Source: a virus. From it: 64,000 nucleotides of DNA. Under the pieces are notes generated by a model that searched no databases, was not told the DNA's origin, and saw nothing but the letters and a program-made list of their open reading frames with translations. The DNA lies in the IMG/VR virus record IMGVR_UViG_3300041411_000053, positions 40,908 through 104,907 of that record; one strand, given 5' to 3'. Positions 29,768-38,321 of this stretch are shown in pieces. Numbering within the stretch: position 1 is the first letter of the stretch; every line of letters begins with the position of its first letter. The position numbers and the translations under genes are program-made.

Positions 29768-31999
29768 TCAGTCTTCTTCACCTTCGTCATCAAGCTCTAC
29801 ATCACCATGGATCGCAGCCACAAGCTTCTTGGCTTCCTGCACATAGTAATCGTAGTTGATACCCCAACTGAAGTCAGCCATGTCATTGCAAGGTGTGACG
29901 TTCCATTTAGCATCAATGGACATACGACGATCACCCTCAAGCTCTTTACCTTCCAATGCTGGCATGAGTTTAATCAACTTACCACCATGAACAGATGGAT
30001 AATACCGGCAGATGTTTTGCAACTGCTTCTCTTCACCTGTCTCTTCATTGAACAACACCAACTTAGAGCTTCTAGGAACCTTTGTACGCAACATAAAGTC
30101 GAAAGGGTCATCATGCTTACGGATCAAGTCTTCAGCGTCTCCAAGGCCAAGCAGCTCGTGCACAGCAGCCATCTTGACAACCAAAGCCGATTGGTTTTTA
30201 TGCCAATCCAAGTCTTTGAACTCGTATGCACCTTTACGCTTCACTTCACCACCTTTAAACACAGCGATATAGTTGTTTACGTTAGCAGACATCATCTTGT
30301 CGTACAGAGCACCTTCCATGGTCAATCCCGTCAGAGTTTCCCATTCGGTAACCAGTTTGTCAATACGTTTCTTTGTCTTTGGATCATCCGAGGCTACAAA
30401 CTCAAAACCATCCGTGTTGCACATGATAATCTCTGCATCAACTTCTTTCAACAGTTTTTCCATCAACATGCACAACGACAGTTGACCATTGATCGTGATA
30501 CTCATCATGAACTTAGGATCGTACATTGGACTGAATTCGTCACCTGAAGCACCATATGTACCATTCAACGCCAGCTTCAATGCCTTGTTGGTTGCACTCT
30601 TCTTGTCATACGAACGACGTTCAACATAAAGGTCACCATACACATTACAGAACAATACATCAAGGTGTTCAGGGAAGATTTTATTCTTAATACTCAGGTT
30701 TGGATAATACGAGGCAACGTCCAGTGTGTAAATACGTTTACCATTACCCGACTCAGTTACACCTTTCTTGCACCCATGAATCCCACCAGTTCCAAAGTCA
30801 TACTGGAAACCATCAATAACCACATTGAGTGGACTACTGTTGGTTTTCTTGTCGTCAATACCAGCTACACCAGCTGTGATTCTCCAGCAGAACCAGTAAC
30901 TTGCAGCACCCTTTGGACTCTTGAGTTCAACAGCTTCAACCCAACCCAATGGATGCTCAGCCATCATTTCCAACACATGAGCTTCAGTCGGAACATAACG
31001 CTTGTTCTTTGCGCCTTGCTCTGGACAGTTGAACTTCTTCATCTTGACTTTCATGTTCGCATACTTTGCTACATCACCCAACTGATGTTCTTCCAAGTCG
31101 GAGAACACACCATTGGTTTCGGTGATCGTCTGTTCTGAAAACCACTTACGAATGGCTTCAAACTCAGGACGTTCAAACTTGATGTACGGAAGAATGCACT
31201 CACCCAAGTTGATGAACTCACGTTTGGTCTGCTGCATCTTGCGAACCATTCGTGGACCTTTCTTCTCCATCTTGAAACAAATACCGGGTTTAGCAGCTTC
31301 CAACCGATTCACAAACAACTCTTTGCCGATCTTGGTGTCATTGTAGTTGGTGCAATCAAAACCAAACTGCTTTGTCAGTTCACTACGCATCTTGATTGCA
31401 TCCATCGAATGATGGTAGAACTTCAGAGTTTCTAGTACGTCGTGATGGTTATATGTAATCAACACATCTTTCTGAGCATCATTCAGACGCATACCTACCG
31501 GGAACGGTAAGTCTTCAATATTCTTACTGCGCATGTTGAACTCAAGCACCTTCAGGCTTGTCATACGAGCCTTGTTATCGAAGTGGTGAATCTTGAACAA
31601 GTCAACTTGTGGAATCAGAACATCAGACGAACGAACAGCAGTTCCAAACTTGTTGAACTTCGCTTGTTCAAACATCTTGCACACTTTGCTATAGATTTCA
31701 GCACAAGTGATTTTGATCTTCTCACCCTTCTTGTTGGCTTCCTTACTCTTCTCCAGAATGTAATGCAATACTGGATAGTCAAATCCAACGTTGTTAAAAC
31801 CAACCAGACGATGACCAGCAGTCTTTACTTTACGAAGGAAGTCCAACATCTCTTCTACTTCGTTTTTACGGTCTGAAATCTCGAATACTCGCTTACCTTT
31901 ACCATTTGCAAAGATTGTAGCGAAGGTGAAGCAATTAGGGTAAGTCTCGCAATCGTAAATCCAATCATCAAACACTTTTTCGAACTTAAGCACTTCCAT
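29768..31999 (-). CDS. family B DNA polymerase with 3'-5' exonuclease
   Basis: Replicative polymerase of 743 residues. N-terminal proofreading domain: Asp16/Glu18 (YDCET, ExoI), Asn69/Asp74 (GFNNVGFDY, ExoII), Tyr183/Asp187 (YNHHD, ExoIII). Polymerase motifs: A, TLDVASYYPNL (Asp427); B, KLALNGTYG (475-483); C, CNTDGF, where the first Asp of the usual DTD is Asn and the catalytic second Asp (530) is kept. The C-terminus is acidic. No protein-primed TPR insertion was recognised, so RNA priming by the adjacent primase-helicase is likely. It overlaps the HNH gene upstream by 14 bases. Confidence 0.9.
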   Translation of the reverse strand: MEVLKFEKVFDDWIYDCETYPNCFTFATIFANGKGKRVFEISDRKNEVEEMLDFLRKVKTAGHRLVGFNNVGFDYPVLHYILEKSKEANKKGEKIKITCAEIYSKVCKMFEQAKFNKFGTAVRSSDVLIPQVDLFKIHHFDNKARMTSLKVLEFNMRSKNIEDLPFPVGMRLNDAQKDVLITYNHHDVLETLKFYHHSMDAIKMRSELTKQFGFDCTNYNDTKIGKELFVNRLEAAKPGICFKMEKKGPRMVRKMQQTKREFINLGECILPYIKFERPEFEAIRKWFSEQTITETNGVFSDLEEHQLGDVAKYANMKVKMKKFNCPEQGAKNKRYVPTEAHVLEMMAEHPLGWVEAVELKSPKGAASYWFCWRITAGVAGIDDKKTNSSPLNVVIDGFQYDFGTGGIHGCKKGVTESGNGKRIYTLDVASYYPNLSIKNKIFPEHLDVLFCNVYGDLYVERRSYDKKSATNKALKLALNGTYGASGDEFSPMYDPKFMMSITINGQLSLCMLMEKLLKEVDAEIIMCNTDGFEFVASDDPKTKKRIDKLVTEWETLTGLTMEGALYDKMMSANVNNYIAVFKGGEVKRKGAYEFKDLDWHKNQSALVVKMAAVHELLGLGDAEDLIRKHDDPFDFMLRTKVPRSSKLVLFNEETGEEKQLQNICRYYPSVHGGKLIKLMPALEGKELEGDRRMSIDAKWNVTPCNDMADFSWGINYDYYVQEAKKLVAAIHGDVELDDEGEED

Positions 32000-32540
32000 C
32001 TACGATCCCCTTACAAATCTTTAAAAGTTCTTTATCACTAATCTCACCTTTCATCAAATTGTATTGCCAGATAACAAGTCGAACATTACCGTGAATGTAA
32101 CCTGTATTTGGATCAATTCTATCTAGTGATGGAGCATATGGATTTTTCTTTGTCTTGGTCGGTCTGCTATAATCGAACTCAATACCTGTAACACTGCAAT
32201 GTGATTGACTTACAAGCATCTCGTGAATGTCTTCAAATGTCAAGTTTGTATCTTGTTCAAACTTATCAGACCGACGATTCACTGTCTTCATCATTGATTT
32301 GGCTCTACCATACTTCGTCGCGTAGTAGTCACGGCTGTATTGAAGAAGCTCCTTGCGTTTCTCGGAACCGAAGTTAGATTGTCGAATCCTTCTCTTTTCA
32401 CGTTGGTCCGTAGAAGATGAATAGTTACGATTGTACTCTTTGGTGCACTCCTTACATTTTGAGTAATTTGGTTTTCCGTTAGATCTTTTGTAGTAATCAC
32501 CATCGCACTTCTCCAGATTACAATGTTTACATATCCTCAA
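31986..32540 (-). CDS. free-standing HNH homing endonuclease, 184 aa
   Basis: N-terminal zinc ribbon (CKHC at 4-7, CKEC further on) and a C-terminal nuclease domain CSVTGIEFD ... APSLDRIDPNTGYIHGNVR followed by WQYNLMKG, a signature of mobile phage endonucleases. TTG start with GGAGAA seven bases before it. It is wedged between primase-helicase and polB, directly after a terminator, the usual position of an intron-less homing gene next to a conserved replication gene. Confidence 0.85.
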   Translation of the reverse strand: MRICKHCNLEKCDGDYYKRSNGKPNYSKCKECTKEYNRNYSSSTDQREKRRIRQSNFGSEKRKELLQYSRDYYATKYGRAKSMMKTVNRRSDKFEQDTNLTFEDIHEMLVSQSHCSVTGIEFDYSRPTKTKKNPYAPSLDRIDPNTGYIHGNVRLVIWQYNLMKGEISDKELLKICKGIVDGSA

Positions 32541-32549
32541 TGTCTTCTC

Positions 32550-32582
32550 CTAATAAAACAAAAGGGACCGAAGTCCCTTATT
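32550..32582 (-). terminator. intrinsic terminator after primase-helicase
   Basis: Minus-strand hairpin AAGGGAC - TTCG - GTCCCTT followed by TTGTTTTATT. No promoter is seen between it and the HNH-polB pair, so either read-through occurs or the HNH gene was inserted after the terminator. Confidence 0.85.
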
Positions 32583-32590
32583 CAAAACAA

Positions 32591-34519
32591 TCAGAAACCC
32601 GGATCACCATCTTGTTGGGCGTGACCGTTATCACTATGGTTAGACATACTAGCCTGCCGTGCAAGCCATTCATCATAGTTTACCATCAAGCGTGTTTCAG
32701 TGTCATACAACAATTGCATAATCTCGCCGGTTTCACCACCGCGACACTTAGGCATGTCAACGTGTGTCAGGTTTCGTTCGATAACATCTTGTGCCATCTT
32801 GTTACGACTAATGACGATGTTATACGCGGCAGACTGTACAAATGAACTACTACCGAAAGCGTCATATTCGCTCGCTTTCCGCCATGTACCATCACCACCA
32901 GCGGGTTTACGTGTGTGTAGCACGTTGATGATTGTAACACCTGTCTTAACAATTTGCTTCTGGTATTTCATGTGTTCTTCTTGCATGTCAGAACTCATAC
33001 CGCGAAGAATGTCAGTCAGTACGTCGATCACAATAATCTTGCAACCATACTGGTGAATCAGTTTGTCAATCTGGCGTTCCAACATCTTGATGTCACCATC
33101 TCGTTCATCCAAGATAGAGAATCGTGGTTCACCAGATTCAGAAGTCAACAAGTTGTCATATAAACTAACTACATCTGGTCGATCAAGATAGGCAAGAATG
33201 TCTTCACCTTCACCAATCCACAAAAGGTTTTTCTCAAGATGCAAGCTCAACATGTCCAACGTATACTGACCAGAAGTTGCCTCAAGACTAACAACACCAA
33301 CTTTCTCTGGTGCGTTAAACATCCAGAAGTAATTAAGTCCATTAATTACAGTAGACTTACCAACTGAAGTGTCACCGATAATGTTGACGATGGAACCTTG
33401 ACGGATACCACCTTTCATCGCCCGTTCAACCTCAGACCACTCAGGTGGTAGCTTGATTCGTGGACGCATCAACTCTTCACGAACTTGATCCATCAAACCA
33501 GTTGACTCAACAATACCAGAAGCAATCAACGGTTTAGCGTTATAGAAGTCACGAACAAACACACCAGCTAAACCATCTTCCAGCATCTTGTTTGGATCTT
33601 TACCAGTCCAAACTACTACCTTAACTTTCTCTTTCGGGAGAACTTCAGCAATTGCTTTCGCTGCTTTATGTCCAGCTTCGTCATTATCCATACCAATAAT
33701 GATTTGTTCATACATATCGAAGAAGGAATACTGAGAGGCAATCTGTTTAACTGCACTGTTCTCACCACATGTTGGGCTAACCACATGAACAGGGGCAATG
33801 TTACCTTTACCCGCACGGTTCTCTTCGAACATCTGATAGGCTGCAACTTTATCCTCTTCACCACCTACAATCAAGATGTACTTGTTGTGACCAGAGTATT
33901 TAACTTGACCACTAAGTTGGTTCTTACCGCCTGTACTACCAATATTGCCATAACGAAAGTCTTTAGGATGGTTGCGGCACTTATAACCAGACAACTTACC
34001 TTTAGTGTTTGTCTCAGGATAGTGACGACTAATTACTTTACCATCATCATCTTTCTTAGTTAGATGACCGAAGAACTTAAGATATTCATCTTTAATCCCA
34101 CGATAACCCATACCGCTGTAACCGCTTACTTTACGACCATTGATTTCACGATGAGCACTTGCAATGAACGCACGCACTTCCTCATCTGTCATCGCCGGAA
34201 GACAATCGTTTGTCATCACTTGCACATCACTCACTTTCTTTCTCTCCTCTTGATATTTCTCGTATGTCATCCCCAGAATGCTCATTGTCAAGTCACGGAC
34301 TTTAATGAACTCTTCTTTTGCATCCAACCCCTCACTGTCAGCAACAAAGTCAATAGGAGTGCTACCAGCACCACAACCATAACAGTAATAAGTATGTTGG
34401 TGATGGTATACGTTGAATGACGGACTTCTTTCTTTATGGAACGGGCAGCAGATTTTATCACTACCATCGTATTTAGGGTGGTAGTGTTTAATTACCTTAT
34501 CGATCAAACTTTCAGTCAA
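32591..34519 (-). CDS. primase-helicase, T7 gp4 / Twinkle type
   Basis: 642 residues combining both fork functions. Zinc-binding primase domain: Cys24/25, His28 (CCPFHKERSPSF) and CYGCG (46-50). TOPRIM: Glu221 in LIVGGEEDKVAAY and Asp278/Asp280 in GMDNDEAGHKAA. RecA/DnaB-type helicase: Walker A GDTSVGKST (382-390), Walker B KIIVIDVL (494-501), and downstream LHTRKP and RNK motifs. It makes RNA primers for PolB and unwinds DNA. It heads the polymerase block and is followed by a terminator. Confidence 0.95.
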   Translation of the reverse strand: MTESLIDKVIKHYHPKYDGSDKICCPFHKERSPSFNVYHHQHTYYCYGCGAGSTPIDFVADSEGLDAKEEFIKVRDLTMSILGMTYEKYQEERKKVSDVQVMTNDCLPAMTDEEVRAFIASAHREINGRKVSGYSGMGYRGIKDEYLKFFGHLTKKDDDGKVISRHYPETNTKGKLSGYKCRNHPKDFRYGNIGSTGGKNQLSGQVKYSGHNKYILIVGGEEDKVAAYQMFEENRAGKGNIAPVHVVSPTCGENSAVKQIASQYSFFDMYEQIIIGMDNDEAGHKAAKAIAEVLPKEKVKVVVWTGKDPNKMLEDGLAGVFVRDFYNAKPLIASGIVESTGLMDQVREELMRPRIKLPPEWSEVERAMKGGIRQGSIVNIIGDTSVGKSTVINGLNYFWMFNAPEKVGVVSLEATSGQYTLDMLSLHLEKNLLWIGEGEDILAYLDRPDVVSLYDNLLTSESGEPRFSILDERDGDIKMLERQIDKLIHQYGCKIIVIDVLTDILRGMSSDMQEEHMKYQKQIVKTGVTIINVLHTRKPAGGDGTWRKASEYDAFGSSSFVQSAAYNIVISRNKMAQDVIERNLTHVDMPKCRGGETGEIMQLLYDTETRLMVNYDEWLARQASMSNHSDNGHAQQDGDPGF

Positions 34520-34531
34520 ACAATCTCTCCT

Positions 34532-34759
34532 CTAGTATTTGTCGCAGTTAAACTCATAACCCTCATGTACCATAACTTCTTTTAATTGTGCAACAAGCTC
34601 AGCAAAATCATACTGTGCACGATCACTATAGAAAGAATAACCTCGCATCGACAACCAATCATCACGCATCCAGACAACACCTTTATTACCATGGTTGTCT
34701 TCAAGGTTATCAATGTCTTTCATCATTTGCAGGTCAATCTTGGTAAGATCAAATTTCAT
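34532..34759 (-). CDS. hypothetical protein, 75 aa
   Basis: MKFDLTKIDLQMMKDIDNLE..., start at 34759 with GAGAAAC. Contains RGYSFYSDRAQYDFAELVAQ. Function unknown; precedes primase-helicase. Confidence 0.7.
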   Translation of the reverse strand: MKFDLTKIDLQMMKDIDNLEDNHGNKGVVWMRDDWLSMRGYSFYSDRAQYDFAELVAQLKEVMVHEGYEFNCDKY

Positions 34760-34767
34760 ATTGTTTC

Positions 34768-34923
34768 TCAACATTGTTGTTTGTATTTACGTTTACCACA
34801 TTTATCACAAGATGAATAAGTCCAGAATCCAACGTGTGAATTACCACTTACAACATTGCCAGTTCTTAATACAACCCATTTGTGATCGCAAAGACCAAGC
34901 AGGAAACGAATAACTTTAATCAT
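34768..34923 (-). CDS. zinc-finger-like microprotein, 51 aa
   Basis: MIKVIRFLLGLCDHKWVVLR..., with a C-D-H pair near residue 12 and CDKCGKRKYKQQC at the end, so four possible metal ligands. Its ATG forms TAATG with the upstream stop. This LC(D)HKW...C..C pattern is common in small phage proteins of unknown role. Confidence 0.7.
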   Translation of the reverse strand: MIKVIRFLLGLCDHKWVVLRTGNVVSGNSHVGFWTYSSCDKCGKRKYKQQC

Positions 34924-35096
34924 TAGTATTTCTCGATATCTTTAATTGCTGAATGGAGTGCTTGATAGAAGTCAATATCAACATCATCCCAACACCAATA
35001 ATGGTTATACCCACGGCATTCAATAGTACGTCGGCTGAAGTCTACTTGCAACCTGTATTTGAACATAGCTTGCAATGCCCACGCTTGATCACTCAT
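34923..35096 (-). CDS. hypothetical protein, 57 aa
   Basis: MSDQAWALQAMFKYRLQVDF..., ATG at 35096 with GGGAAG, overlapping the end of the upstream gene. Contains DDVDIDFYQALHSAI. Function unknown. Confidence 0.65.
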   Translation of the reverse strand: MSDQAWALQAMFKYRLQVDFSRRTIECRGYNHYWCWDDVDIDFYQALHSAIKDIEKY

Positions 35097-35349
35097 TGTT
35101 AGCTTCCCATTCTTTAATGTATGCGTCTGGATTATCAATCCAATGATGAACCAACGAATCTTTCAAAAGCCTAATCCATCTATCTTGACGTTTAACGGCA
35201 GCATCATATTCCTGAAGCTTATTCACAGCTTCGAGTGCTGCGCTCTCAAGTCTGACTCTCTCTTCTTTGTAGTAAGAAAGTCCACGATTGAACAGGATAG
35301 AATTAAGTTCATCTTTGCGATCCAGTTCATGACATCTCAATCTACTCAT
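35089..35349 (-). CDS. hypothetical coiled-coil protein, 86 aa
   Basis: MSRLRCHELDRKDELNSILF..., AAGGAGAAAG before the ATG. Charged helix with coiled-coil character. Function unknown. Confidence 0.7.
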   Translation of the reverse strand: MSRLRCHELDRKDELNSILFNRGLSYYKEERVRLESAALEAVNKLQEYDAAVKRQDRWIRLLKDSLVHHWIDNPDAYIKEWEANNE

Positions 35350-35473
35350 AAGCTTTCTCCTTGAATTGATACAAGAATGTACGCAGATGTGTTCTAAGTT
35401 GCTGAGTGTGACCATAGGTCTTCACAAGCTCAAGTAACTCATTCACCTGTTCACGGAACTCATGATCTTTCAT
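35342..35473 (-). CDS. small helical protein, 43 aa
   Basis: The start at 35473 (MKDHEFREQVNELLELV) with GAGG seven bases before it is chosen; the upstream part of this frame only shadows the previous gene. Function unknown. Confidence 0.65.
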   Translation of the reverse strand: MKDHEFREQVNELLELVKTYGHTQQLRTHLRTFLYQFKEKAYE

Positions 35474-35900
35474 CGCGTACCTCACATAGTCCAAGGTTGC
35501 AAGCAGGAAGACTGTCAAGCTGCTTATCGAAGTCATCCCAACTAAGGTATTGGGCAATCGCTCCAAGCTGTGTAACCTCACCCCAACCCTCTTGTACACC
35601 GCTTGACATCCATTGACGGAGTTTCTCGTAACGCTCAGCATTCAATTTCAATTGTTCAATTTCACTACGATGTTGGGCAACAAGCCGTTGAGAGTATCGA
35701 GCAATCTCGATCTGCTCGGGTAACATCTCCAGAACATAGCTATACGTTGCCTTTTGCTGCATTCGTCGATTTATCGAAGACTGACTGTATGGATCACAAC
35801 CAAACGGAATGTTCATAGGGTCATCACATTCTTTCAGACGCTTTTCAAGCAGTTCCTTGAAATCTTTCATACCGTATTGCTTTTCAAAAAGACTCATCAT
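35460..35900 (-). CDS. hypothetical coiled-coil protein, about 146 aa
   Basis: Starts MMSLFEKQYGMKDFKELLEK (ATG 35900 or 35897, with GGGTGAT just before). A coiled coil at about 60-95 (EIEQLKLNAERYEKLRQWM). Function unknown. Confidence 0.75.
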   Translation of the reverse strand: MMSLFEKQYGMKDFKELLEKRLKECDDPMNIPFGCDPYSQSSINRRMQQKATYSYVLEMLPEQIEIARYSQRLVAQHRSEIEQLKLNAERYEKLRQWMSSGVQEGWGEVTQLGAIAQYLSWDDFDKQLDSLPACNLGLCEVRDERS

Positions 35901-35901
35901 A

Positions 35902-36150
35902 TCACCCAATCAACATTTCATCAAGACGACCACGAGAGTCGAGGTTAAGGGTTTCACTGCGACCTGTGCAATACTTACCATCGGTGAAACCAGCAGCAAT
36001 AGGCTTTCGGTACTGACGCTCCCAGTCACGGAAACTCGTGTGGACTTTGATGTGACTTAACACTTCAGCGAAGTCATCGTGGTTGATATGCTTTGGAAAC
36101 ATGAACAATTCTTCTTTACCATCTTCTCTTTCAGTAACCACGTATTTCAT
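35902..36150 (-). CDS. hypothetical protein, 82 aa
   Basis: MKYVVTEREDGKEELFMFPK then HINHDDFAEVLSH. ATGA overlap with the gene upstream. Resembles small phage proteins with a HINHD core; function unknown. Confidence 0.75.
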   Translation of the reverse strand: MKYVVTEREDGKEELFMFPKHINHDDFAEVLSHIKVHTSFRDWERQYRKPIAAGFTDGKYCTGRSETLNLDSRGRLDEMLIG

Positions 36151-36332
36151 TTGCTAATCCTCAGGTTCATTGCTGCATACCACACCGTGAAGCACTCAGC
36201 AGCATGATCAGAGATGTATTGACCGTCATGCTTGGTAAGGTGACGACTAGCTCGTCCACGCGCTCCAGAGCGCACCACATAAGCGTCTGTATACCAAGCT
36301 TCAAAGGATTCCATCATCTCTTCGAGTGTCAT
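36147..36332 (-). CDS. hypothetical protein, 61 aa
   Basis: MTLEEMMESFEAWYTDAYVV..., its start resembles that of the 62-aa protein at 25737-25925, suggesting a duplicated family. First gene after the promoter at 36362-36390. Function unknown. Confidence 0.75.
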   Translation of the reverse strand: MTLEEMMESFEAWYTDAYVVRSGARGRASRHLTKHDGQYISDHAAECFTVWYAAMNLRISK

Positions 36333-36361
36333 GATTGTAGTCTCTATTGGTTGATGTCGTC

Positions 36362-36390
36362 ATTCTACAGTCGGTGGACATTCCTGTCAA
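36362..36390 (-). promoter_or_regulatory. sigma-70 promoter
   Basis: Minus strand TTGACA - 17 nt - TAGAAT. It drives the run of small genes that ends with primase-helicase. Confidence 0.85.
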
Positions 36391-36415
36391 CCCTTGATTT
36401 CACTTTATTTCAGGA

Positions 36416-36456
36416 ATGAAAAAGCCCCACCCAATGCAATCATTGTGTGGGGCTTC
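36416..36456 (-). terminator. intrinsic terminator
   Basis: Long minus-strand hairpin AGCCCCAC...GTGGGGCT with an inner CAATG/CATTG stem, followed by TTTTCATT. It ends the SPFH unit. Confidence 0.85.
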
Positions 36457-36459
36457 ATC

Positions 36460-36588
36460 TTATGCGCTTACTTGAACGTTACCACGACCACGTTTACGAC
36501 TCTTTGGTGCAGACACCTTGAATGCTTTGTGACCAGCGGTTTGGGTGGTGCCTTGTGGATGTGCTTGTTCGTAGAAGATTTTACCCAT
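36460..36588 (-). CDS. small basic protein, 42 aa
   Basis: MGKIFYEQAHPQGTTQTAGH then KAFKVSAPKSRKRGRG: a basic, probably disordered protein with a KSRKRGRG nucleic-acid-binding-like tail. GGAGTAACAAC before the ATG. Function unknown. Confidence 0.7.
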   Translation of the reverse strand: MGKIFYEQAHPQGTTQTAGHKAFKVSAPKSRKRGRGNVQVSA

Positions 36589-36592
36589 GTTG

Positions 36593-36919
36593 TTACTCCT
36601 TATTCAATTTAATTTGTTGGTTAATGCTATTGTCAATTTCTTCAAGTGCCTTGTTACGTTCAGCGTCATACTCGGTAGCTGATTTCGGTTTCAGCAACAG
36701 ATCAACAATTGGTTTGTCAACTGTGTGGAACGCTGTGTTTGGAAGTGCTTTGACTGTACCCTTCGGTATGTAACTTGGTTGGATTTGATTGTAAAGAACG
36801 ATTAGACCAAGAGCGATCAGTGCAGTACCAACTTTACGCTTCCATCCCGGTACGAAGCAAATGACAAGTCCACCAAAGAAGATAATCAGAAATGGAACTA
36901 TGTTAATCAGGAAAACCAT
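36593..36919 (-). CDS. two-helix membrane protein, 108 aa
   Basis: MVFLINIVPFLIIFFGGLVI..., two helices (about 1-22 and 29-46) and a soluble, charged C-terminal half. Directly follows the 67-aa gene with a one-base overlap and lies in the SPFH unit, so the two membrane proteins may act together. Function unknown. Confidence 0.75.
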   Translation of the reverse strand: MVFLINIVPFLIIFFGGLVICFVPGWKRKVGTALIALGLIVLYNQIQPSYIPKGTVKALPNTAFHTVDKPIVDLLLKPKSATEYDAERNKALEEIDNSINQQIKLNKE

Positions 36920-37122
36920 TACAACTCCTTAGCTGTGAAGAATGTTTTCCAACTCAAACCACGACCGTCTGGTTCCAAAGTATATGTTTCACCATCAATG
37001 TAGACATACTCACAGTCAACACCACTCACTACAACCTCACAGCCAATACCCAAACCATCCGGGTCACCACCTAGTTCCTCAATCTCACCAAACGGTCTAG
37101 TTACAAGAATCTTACCAAGCAT
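36919..37122 (-). CDS. hypothetical protein, 67 aa
   Basis: MLGKILVTRPFGEIEELGGD..., Gly/Asp-rich beta protein. GGAG precedes the ATG. In the SPFH unit; function unknown. Confidence 0.75.
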   Translation of the reverse strand: MLGKILVTRPFGEIEELGGDPDGLGIGCEVVVSGVDCEYVYIDGETYTLEPDGRGLSWKTFFTAKEL

Positions 37123-37186
37123 GTCAAACTCCTTAGTTTAATGAGCGACCGCATATTGACAGCCGCTCATATTCAGTCTTACACGA

Positions 37187-38083
37187 TTACTTGTTACGCA
37201 TGTCCATGATCATTGGGATATTACCGTCACCACCCATGATTGTTTGCGGCAGACCACCATCCCACTTCTCAGCCAGAATCTTCTGAATCTCAAGCTCTTT
37301 GATACGCAGGGAGCGAGGATCTACAGCGGCTGCCAATACCATTTGTGCTTGAGCTTCTGTCTCAGCTTTCTCTTTGTCAATTGCACGCTGCATCTTGGCT
37401 TCTTGCAGTTCACGAGACAGTTGAACCTTGCTTACTTCGAGTGCTGCTTCTTCCTGAGCGATCATCTCACGACGTTTTGCACTGTTCTCTTGTGCTTCGG
37501 TGATGATTGGTGGGTACTTAATGTTGGTCAAACCAGCATATCGTACAGTAAACGGTGTACGCTCAGACATTACCTTAGACAGAATCACCTGAATGTCAGC
37601 GTTGATCTTCTCACCATTCGAAGCAATTTCGGAAATGGTGTATCGAGTCAGGTACGAACGAACTTCAGCTTGCAACACCTGACGACCATATGTCCCGTAG
37701 ATCGACTCAGCAGAAATCTTACTGAATTGGTCAGTCTCTGCAACTTGAGGAAGCTTGTTGAACATTGCTTCAGCTTTGGTTGGGTCAACAGACAGCGTTG
37801 CACGCAGATCAACCTTTACAATCAGCTTGTCGCCGGGAATGAAGATTTCCATCGGTTCAACATAAGACTTGTCGGTGGTGTCCAGTACTACCAGACGATC
37901 ACAGTAAGCATTACAGAATGGAAGACGAAGCTTCGAAGTTGGAATCAAACCTTCTTGGTAACCATCTTTTGTCATGATCTTGCCGACAAAGCCCGGTGGA
38001 ACTTCAACTCGCTCACCACAACCAACCATCAGGGTTGCAGCCAGTGCCAATGCGGAAGCTTTGATCAGATTGCTAAATTTCAA
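37187..38083 (-). CDS. SPFH/prohibitin-like lipoprotein, 298 aa
   Basis: Signal peptide with basic start and lipobox LMVGC (Cys22), so it should be lipid-anchored. Residues 27-200 follow the SPFH (band 7) order: VPPGFVGKIMTKDGYQEG, IFIPGDKLIVKVDLRATLSV, a central AESIYGTYGRQVLQAEVRSY, then KYPPIITEAQENSAKRREM. A charged coiled coil (about 205-255) follows, as in prohibitins that build ring assemblies. In bacteria such proteins (HflK/HflC) guard the FtsH protease, which degrades the lambda CII protein; a phage copy might act as a decoy or modulator. That role is inference. Own consensus promoter at 38119-38147. Confidence 0.82.
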   Translation of the reverse strand: MKFSNLIKASALALAATLMVGCGERVEVPPGFVGKIMTKDGYQEGLIPTSKLRLPFCNAYCDRLVVLDTTDKSYVEPMEIFIPGDKLIVKVDLRATLSVDPTKAEAMFNKLPQVAETDQFSKISAESIYGTYGRQVLQAEVRSYLTRYTISEIASNGEKINADIQVILSKVMSERTPFTVRYAGLTNIKYPPIITEAQENSAKRREMIAQEEAALEVSKVQLSRELQEAKMQRAIDKEKAETEAQAQMVLAAAVDPRSLRIKELEIQKILAEKWDGGLPQTIMGGDGNIPMIMDMRNK

Positions 38084-38118
38084 ACTATTCTCCTTAGTAC
38101 ATCGTTTGTGTGACGCCC

Positions 38119-38147
38119 ATTATACGGAAGTCAGATTAGTGTGTCAA
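38119..38147 (-). promoter_or_regulatory. consensus sigma-70 promoter of the SPFH unit
   Basis: Minus strand TTGACA - 17 nt - TATAAT, eight bases after the stop of the 40-aa gene. Confidence 0.9.
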
Positions 38148-38155
38148 CAACTATT

Positions 38156-38278
38156 TTAACGCTTGATTTTAAACTCATTTGGGATCGAATCAAGTTGATT
38201 CAAAATTGAAGCCATTACCTTTTGATCTTGTTCACGTTGTACATTGCGATCCTGTTGTGCTTTCAAAGCCTTCTCCAC
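38156..38278 (-). CDS. small basic helical protein, 40 aa
   Basis: GTG start with AGGGGAT six bases before it; VEKALKAQQDRNVQREQDQK..., Gln/Lys-rich. Lies between the tRNA-like element and the SPFH promoter. Function unknown. Confidence 0.6.
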   Translation of the reverse strand: MEKALKAQQDRNVQREQDQKVMASILNQLDSIPNEFKIKR

Positions 38279-38321
38279 AATTATCCCCTAATGGTTTTGG
38301 TTGGAATGTTGTAACATGTAA

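Noticed and set aside
37244-38113. 289-codon plus-strand ORF opposite the SPFH lipoprotein
   Set aside because: No start signals; the minus-strand product has signal peptide, SPFH domain and consensus promoter.
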